A stretch of DNA of 8,142 nucleotides from Fodinibacter sp035633415 (GTDB lineage: Bacteria; Actinomycetota; Actinomycetes; Actinomycetales; Dermatophilaceae), in NCBI GenBank assembly GCA_035633415.1, contig DASQEZ010000283.1, positions 1 through 8,142 on the forward strand, written 5' to 3'. The position numbers and the translations under genes are program-made. A model generated the notes under the pieces. It had not been told where the DNA came from. It saw nothing but the letters and a program-made list of their open reading frames with translations, and searched no databases. Below are positions 5,671 to 8,142 of this stretch, one piece after another. Position 1 is the first letter of the stretch; every line of letters starts with the position of its first letter.

Positions 5671-5676
5671 TAGGCT
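5671..5676 (+). promoter_or_regulatory. Leaderless -10 box for the AraC-family gene
   Basis: TAGGCT fits TANNNT and is separated by 6 bases from the GTG at 5683, placing the transcription start at or beside the start codon. No Shine-Dalgarno is seen. The box overlaps the palindrome GCCTAGGC (5668-5675). No clear -35. Confidence 0.45.
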
Positions 5677-5682
5677 GGGTCG

Positions 5683-6576
5683 GTGCCCGATAGGACAAAG
5701 GCGACAGCGCCGGCCACGGCCTCGGTGGCGGGGCTCCTGCGGCCCGACGAGCTCGCGCGCCACGTCACCGTCGTCCGTGAGCCGGTGGGGTCGGCGGCCG
5801 GACGGTGGGTCGAGAACCGGTGGTCGCTGCGGTGGTCCCTGCCCGACGGGCGCTGGTACGACAGCGAGGTGCTGCCGCACCCCACGTGCTCGCTCACCGT
5901 CGAGCTCGGCAGCCACCCACGCGTGGGGATGCCGCTCGGCGAGACCGTCGCCGTGACCGGTGTCTGCACCCGCCGCTTCGACGTCGAGGTGCGTGGGTGG
6001 GGGAGGGTCGTCGGTCTCCGCTTCCGGCCGGGTGGGCTGGCGGCGCTCACCGGGCGCCCGGCATCCACCTGGACCGACCGCTCCGTGGCGGCCGCGGAGG
6101 TGCTGCCAGGGCGGCTGGTGGCCACGCTGTCCGACGCCGACCTCGCGGAGTCCGGCGCGGCGTGGGCGGAGGCGGCCGAGGCGGGCGTGGCCGAGCTCGG
6201 CGACGGGCAGCCCGACCCGCGCTACGACGTGCTGCTCGCCGTGGTCGCCGACATGCTCGCCGACCGCACCCTGCTCACGGTGGCCGACGTCGCGCAGCGG
6301 CACGGCGTCTCGGTGCGCACCCTGCAGCGGCTGTTCACGCACTACGTCGGCGTCGGCCCCAAGTGGGTGCTGGCGCGCTACCGGATGCACGACGCGGTCG
6401 CCGACCTCGACGCCGGGTGGGACGGCACGCTCACCGACCTCGCGGTGCGCTCCGGCTGGTACGACCAGGCCCACTTCACCCGCGACTTCACCGCCCTGGT
6501 CGGGGTCACCCCCGGTCAGTACCGCGACCGCGCGGCGACGGCGGATACCCGGCGTCCGGCATCCGAGCCGCGCTGA
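5683..6576 (+). CDS. AraC-family transcriptional regulator
   Basis: The product is 297 aa. Residues about 18-150 form an N-terminal sensory domain, with RWVENRWSLRW (41-51), LPHPTCSLTVELG (64-76) and VVGLRFRPGG (109-118). It resembles the DUF6597-type effector domain found before AraC HTH modules. Residues about 180-285 hold the two-helix-turn-helix DNA-binding domain. The first HTH is LTVADVAQRHGVSVRTLQRL (198-217). The second lies around LTDLAVRSGWYDQAHFTRDF (250-269). The family signature then ends in GVTPGQY (274-280). The effector is unknown. GTG at 5683 is supported by the -10 box 6 nt upstream. The gene is divergent from the VOC gene, a common regulator-target layout, and its stop is 7 nt from the convergent prpE stop. 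A short polar tail (281-297) follows the HTH domain. Family assignment firm; target inferred. Confidence 0.93.
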   Translation: MPDRTKATAPATASVAGLLRPDELARHVTVVREPVGSAAGRWVENRWSLRWSLPDGRWYDSEVLPHPTCSLTVELGSHPRVGMPLGETVAVTGVCTRRFDVEVRGWGRVVGLRFRPGGLAALTGRPASTWTDRSVAAAEVLPGRLVATLSDADLAESGAAWAEAAEAGVAELGDGQPDPRYDVLLAVVADMLADRTLLTVADVAQRHGVSVRTLQRLFTHYVGVGPKWVLARYRMHDAVADLDAGWDGTLTDLAVRSGWYDQAHFTRDFTALVGVTPGQYRDRAATADTRRPASEPR

Positions 6577-6591
6577 CGCGAGGTCAGGCGC
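6570..6591. terminator. Small inverted repeat spanning two convergent stop codons
   Basis: GCG-CTGAC-gcgag-GTCAG-(G)-CGC forms 8 pairs with one bulged G and a 5-nt loop. It contains both the TGA of the regulator (6574-6576) and the TCA stop of the synthetase (6584-6586). With only 7 bp between the genes, this is the only place for a terminator. No T-tract. Confidence 0.4.
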
Positions 6592-8142
6592 CGGGTCGCA
6601 GCACCGAGGCGAGGGCGTCGAGCACGGTGACGTCCTCGATGGTGCCGGGGATCGTGGGGGTCTTGCCGTCGGCCATCTCGCGCATCGTCTTGCGCAGGAT
6701 CTTCCCGGAGCGGGTCTTGGGCAGGGCCGCGACGATGTCGACCTGGCGCAGGCTGGCGACGGCACCGACCTCGTCGCGCACGCGCTGCACGAGCTCCGTG
6801 CAGATCCGGATGCCGTCGGCCCCGGTGCCGTCGACGCCGCCCTTGAGCACGACGAGGCCACGGGGCACCTGGCCCTTGAAGTCGTCCGCCACGCCGATGA
6901 CCGCGCACTCGGCCACGTCGGGGTGCCCCGCGAGCGCCGCCTCGATCGACCCGGTCGAGAGCCGGTGTCCTGCCACGTTGAGCACGTCGTCGGTGCGGCC
7001 CATGACGTAGACGTAGCCGTCCTCGTCGATGAGCCCGCCGTCGCCGGTCAGGTAGAAGCCGTCGTAGACCGACAGGTAGCCCGCGATGTACCGCTCGTCG
7101 TCCTCCCACAGCGTCGGCAGCGTGCCGGGGGGCAGGGGCAGCCGGATCGCGATGGCGCCCTCGACCCCGGGCGGCGCAGGCTGCGCCGCGTCGTCGAGGA
7201 CCTGGACGTCGAATCCCGGCACCCGCACCGAGGGCGAGCCGGCCTTGATCGGCATCGGGTCCAGGCCGCGCAGGTTCGCGGCGATCGGCCAGCCGGTCTC
7301 GGTCTGCCACCAGTTGTCGACGACCGGCACGCCGAGCAGGTCACTGGTCCACTCGTAGGTGTCGGGGTCGAGCCGCTCACCGGCCAGGAAGACGCACTCG
7401 AGGCTGGACAGGTCGTGCCCGGCCATCATCGACCCGGTGGGGTCCTCGCGCTTGATCGCGCGGTAGGCGGTCGGGGCGGTGAACATCGCCTTGACGCCGT
7501 GGTCGCCGATGACCCGCCAGAAGGCGCTCGCATCGGGAGTGCCGACCGGCTTCCCCTCGTAGAGAACGGTGGTCGCGCCGGTGAGCAGGGGGGCGTACAC
7601 GATGTAGGAGTGCCCGACGACCCAACCGACGTCGGATGCCGTGAACCACACGTCGCCCGGGCCGATGTCGTAGATGTTCTCCATCGACCAGCGCAGCGCC
7701 ACGGCGTGGCCGCCGTTGTCGCGGACGATGCCCTTGGGTCGCCCGGTGGTGCCGGAGGTGTAGAGGACGTAGAGCGGGTCGGTGGCCTCGACCTCGACGC
7801 AGTCGGCGGGCTCGGCATCGGAGACCAGCTCGTCCCAGTCGAGCTCCTCCCAGTCGGTGTCGCGCTCGCCCACCGCGGCGTGCGCCTGCGGGCGCTGGAG
7901 CACGATGACCGACTCGGGCTTGTGGCTGCTGCGGTCGAGGGCGGCATCGAGCATCGGCTTGTACTCGACGATCCGGCTCGGCTCGATGCCGCAGCTCGCC
8001 GCCACGATGACGGTCGGCTTGGCGTCCTCGATGCGCGCGGCGAGCTCGGCCGGAGCGAACCCGCCGAACACGACGGAGTGGATGGCGCCCAGGCGCGCGC
8101 AGGCGAGCATCGCCACGACCGCCTCGGGAACCATCGGCATGT
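6584..8142 (-). CDS. prpE: Propionyl-CoA synthetase (PrpE-type), N-terminus cut off
   Basis: An open frame of 518 complete residues plus stop runs to the window edge. Members are about 630 aa, so roughly 110 N-terminal residues are missing. The first in-window Met (8140) is internal: it matches the MPM..EA..AMLACAR block of PrpE. Motifs counted from it are GAIHSVVFGGF (18-28), the AMP/phosphate loop YTSGTTGRPKG (127-137), SDVGWVVGHSYIVYAPLL (169-186), NWWQTETGW (276-284), GRTDDVLNVAGHR (381-393) and PKTRSGKILRK (474-484). Lys480 is the catalytic and acetylation-regulated lysine of the family. The enzyme makes an acyl-adenylate from ATP and then the CoA thioester. YIVYAPLL, VLYEGKPV and MFTAPTAYR match PrpE better than acetate-specific Acs, whose motif ends TETGG. 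Acetate or other short acids may also be used. No prpBCD genes are seen. Cytoplasmic; convergent with the AraC gene. Confidence 0.88.
   Translation of the reverse strand, partial: MPMVPEAVVAMLACARLGAIHSVVFGGFAPAELAARIEDAKPTVIVAASCGIEPSRIVEYKPMLDAALDRSSHKPESVIVLQRPQAHAAVGERDTDWEELDWDELVSDAEPADCVEVEATDPLYVLYTSGTTGRPKGIVRDNGGHAVALRWSMENIYDIGPGDVWFTASDVGWVVGHSYIVYAPLLTGATTVLYEGKPVGTPDASAFWRVIGDHGVKAMFTAPTAYRAIKREDPTGSMMAGHDLSSLECVFLAGERLDPDTYEWTSDLLGVPVVDNWWQTETGWPIAANLRGLDPMPIKAGSPSVRVPGFDVQVLDDAAQPAPPGVEGAIAIRLPLPPGTLPTLWEDDERYIAGYLSVYDGFYLTGDGGLIDEDGYVYVMGRTDDVLNVAGHRLSTGSIEAALAGHPDVAECAVIGVADDFKGQVPRGLVVLKGGVDGTGADGIRICTELVQRVRDEVGAVASLRQVDIVAALPKTRSGKILRKTMREMADGKTPTIPGTIEDVTVLDALASVLRPGA

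Noticed and set aside
4348..5673. 441-codon plus-strand open frame opposite the AEC and VOC genes
   Set aside because: Translation is Arg/Glu/Asp/His-rich with no motif, and the opposite strand carries clear AEC and VOC motifs.
5254..6861. 535-aa open frame on the minus strand containing the VOC protein
   Set aside because: Only the last 123 codons look like a protein family. The rest is antisense to the AraC gene and part of prpE, with Arg/Pro/Ala-rich composition. The ATG at 5625 has a ribosome site.
1..8142. tRNA, rRNA, CRISPR, insertion sequence or integration site
   Set aside because: No cloverleaf, repeat-spacer pattern, transposase or integrase motif, or terminal inverted repeats were found by eye. 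Coding density is normal throughout, and no gap longer than 100 bp lacks a gene.

Overview
This window is very GC-rich (roughly 70 percent or more) and densely coded. It has GTG starts, strong G/C third-position bias and short gaps, all typical of a high-GC actinomycete. Family content fits an Actinomycetota chromosome: a LytR_C membrane protein, a DUF853/HerA-type ATPase, and two small proteins that I recall as actinobacteria-specific. An Intrasporangiaceae-like organism (Janibacter/Knoellia/Tetrasphaera group) is a guess from memory, not proven here. No phage, transposon, tRNA, rRNA or CRISPR is visible. It looks like ordinary chromosome rather than an island.

Left part (1-3313): a three-gene minus-strand operon runs leftwards from about 1606. 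It encodes a 96-aa protein with a ParB/sulfiredoxin-like ending, then a membrane-anchored LytR_C protein, then a CHAD-domain (polyphosphate-binding type) protein cut by the window edge. Divergent from it, across 70 bp, is a 549-aa HerA-like ATPase. Both directions appear to start from leaderless promoters: a TANNNT box 7 nt before a GTG. A 14-bp near-palindrome lies between the two boxes.

Middle (3362-5166): a 130-aa conserved protein of unknown role on the minus strand, a divergent AhpD-like CxxC protein on the plus strand, and an AEC (auxin efflux carrier) family transporter on the minus strand, convergent with AhpD.

Right part (5195-8142): a VOC (glyoxalase-fold) protein on the minus strand lies divergent from an AraC-family regulator, which probably controls it and/or itself. 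The 3' 85 percent or so of a propionyl-CoA synthetase (PrpE-type acyl-CoA synthetase) follows on the minus strand, convergent with the regulator.

Non-coding structure is concentrated at gene junctions. All three convergent junctions carry an inverted repeat with a CTGAC(C)/(G)GTCAG core. A 13-bp hairpin with a single bulge separates the VOC and AEC genes. Inverted repeats sit in the divergent promoters. An octamer, GGATGCCG/CGGCATCC, occurs nine times. I found no clear new multi-gene system. The best candidate is the divergent ParB-like/HerA-like pair with its envelope and polyphosphate-type neighbours.
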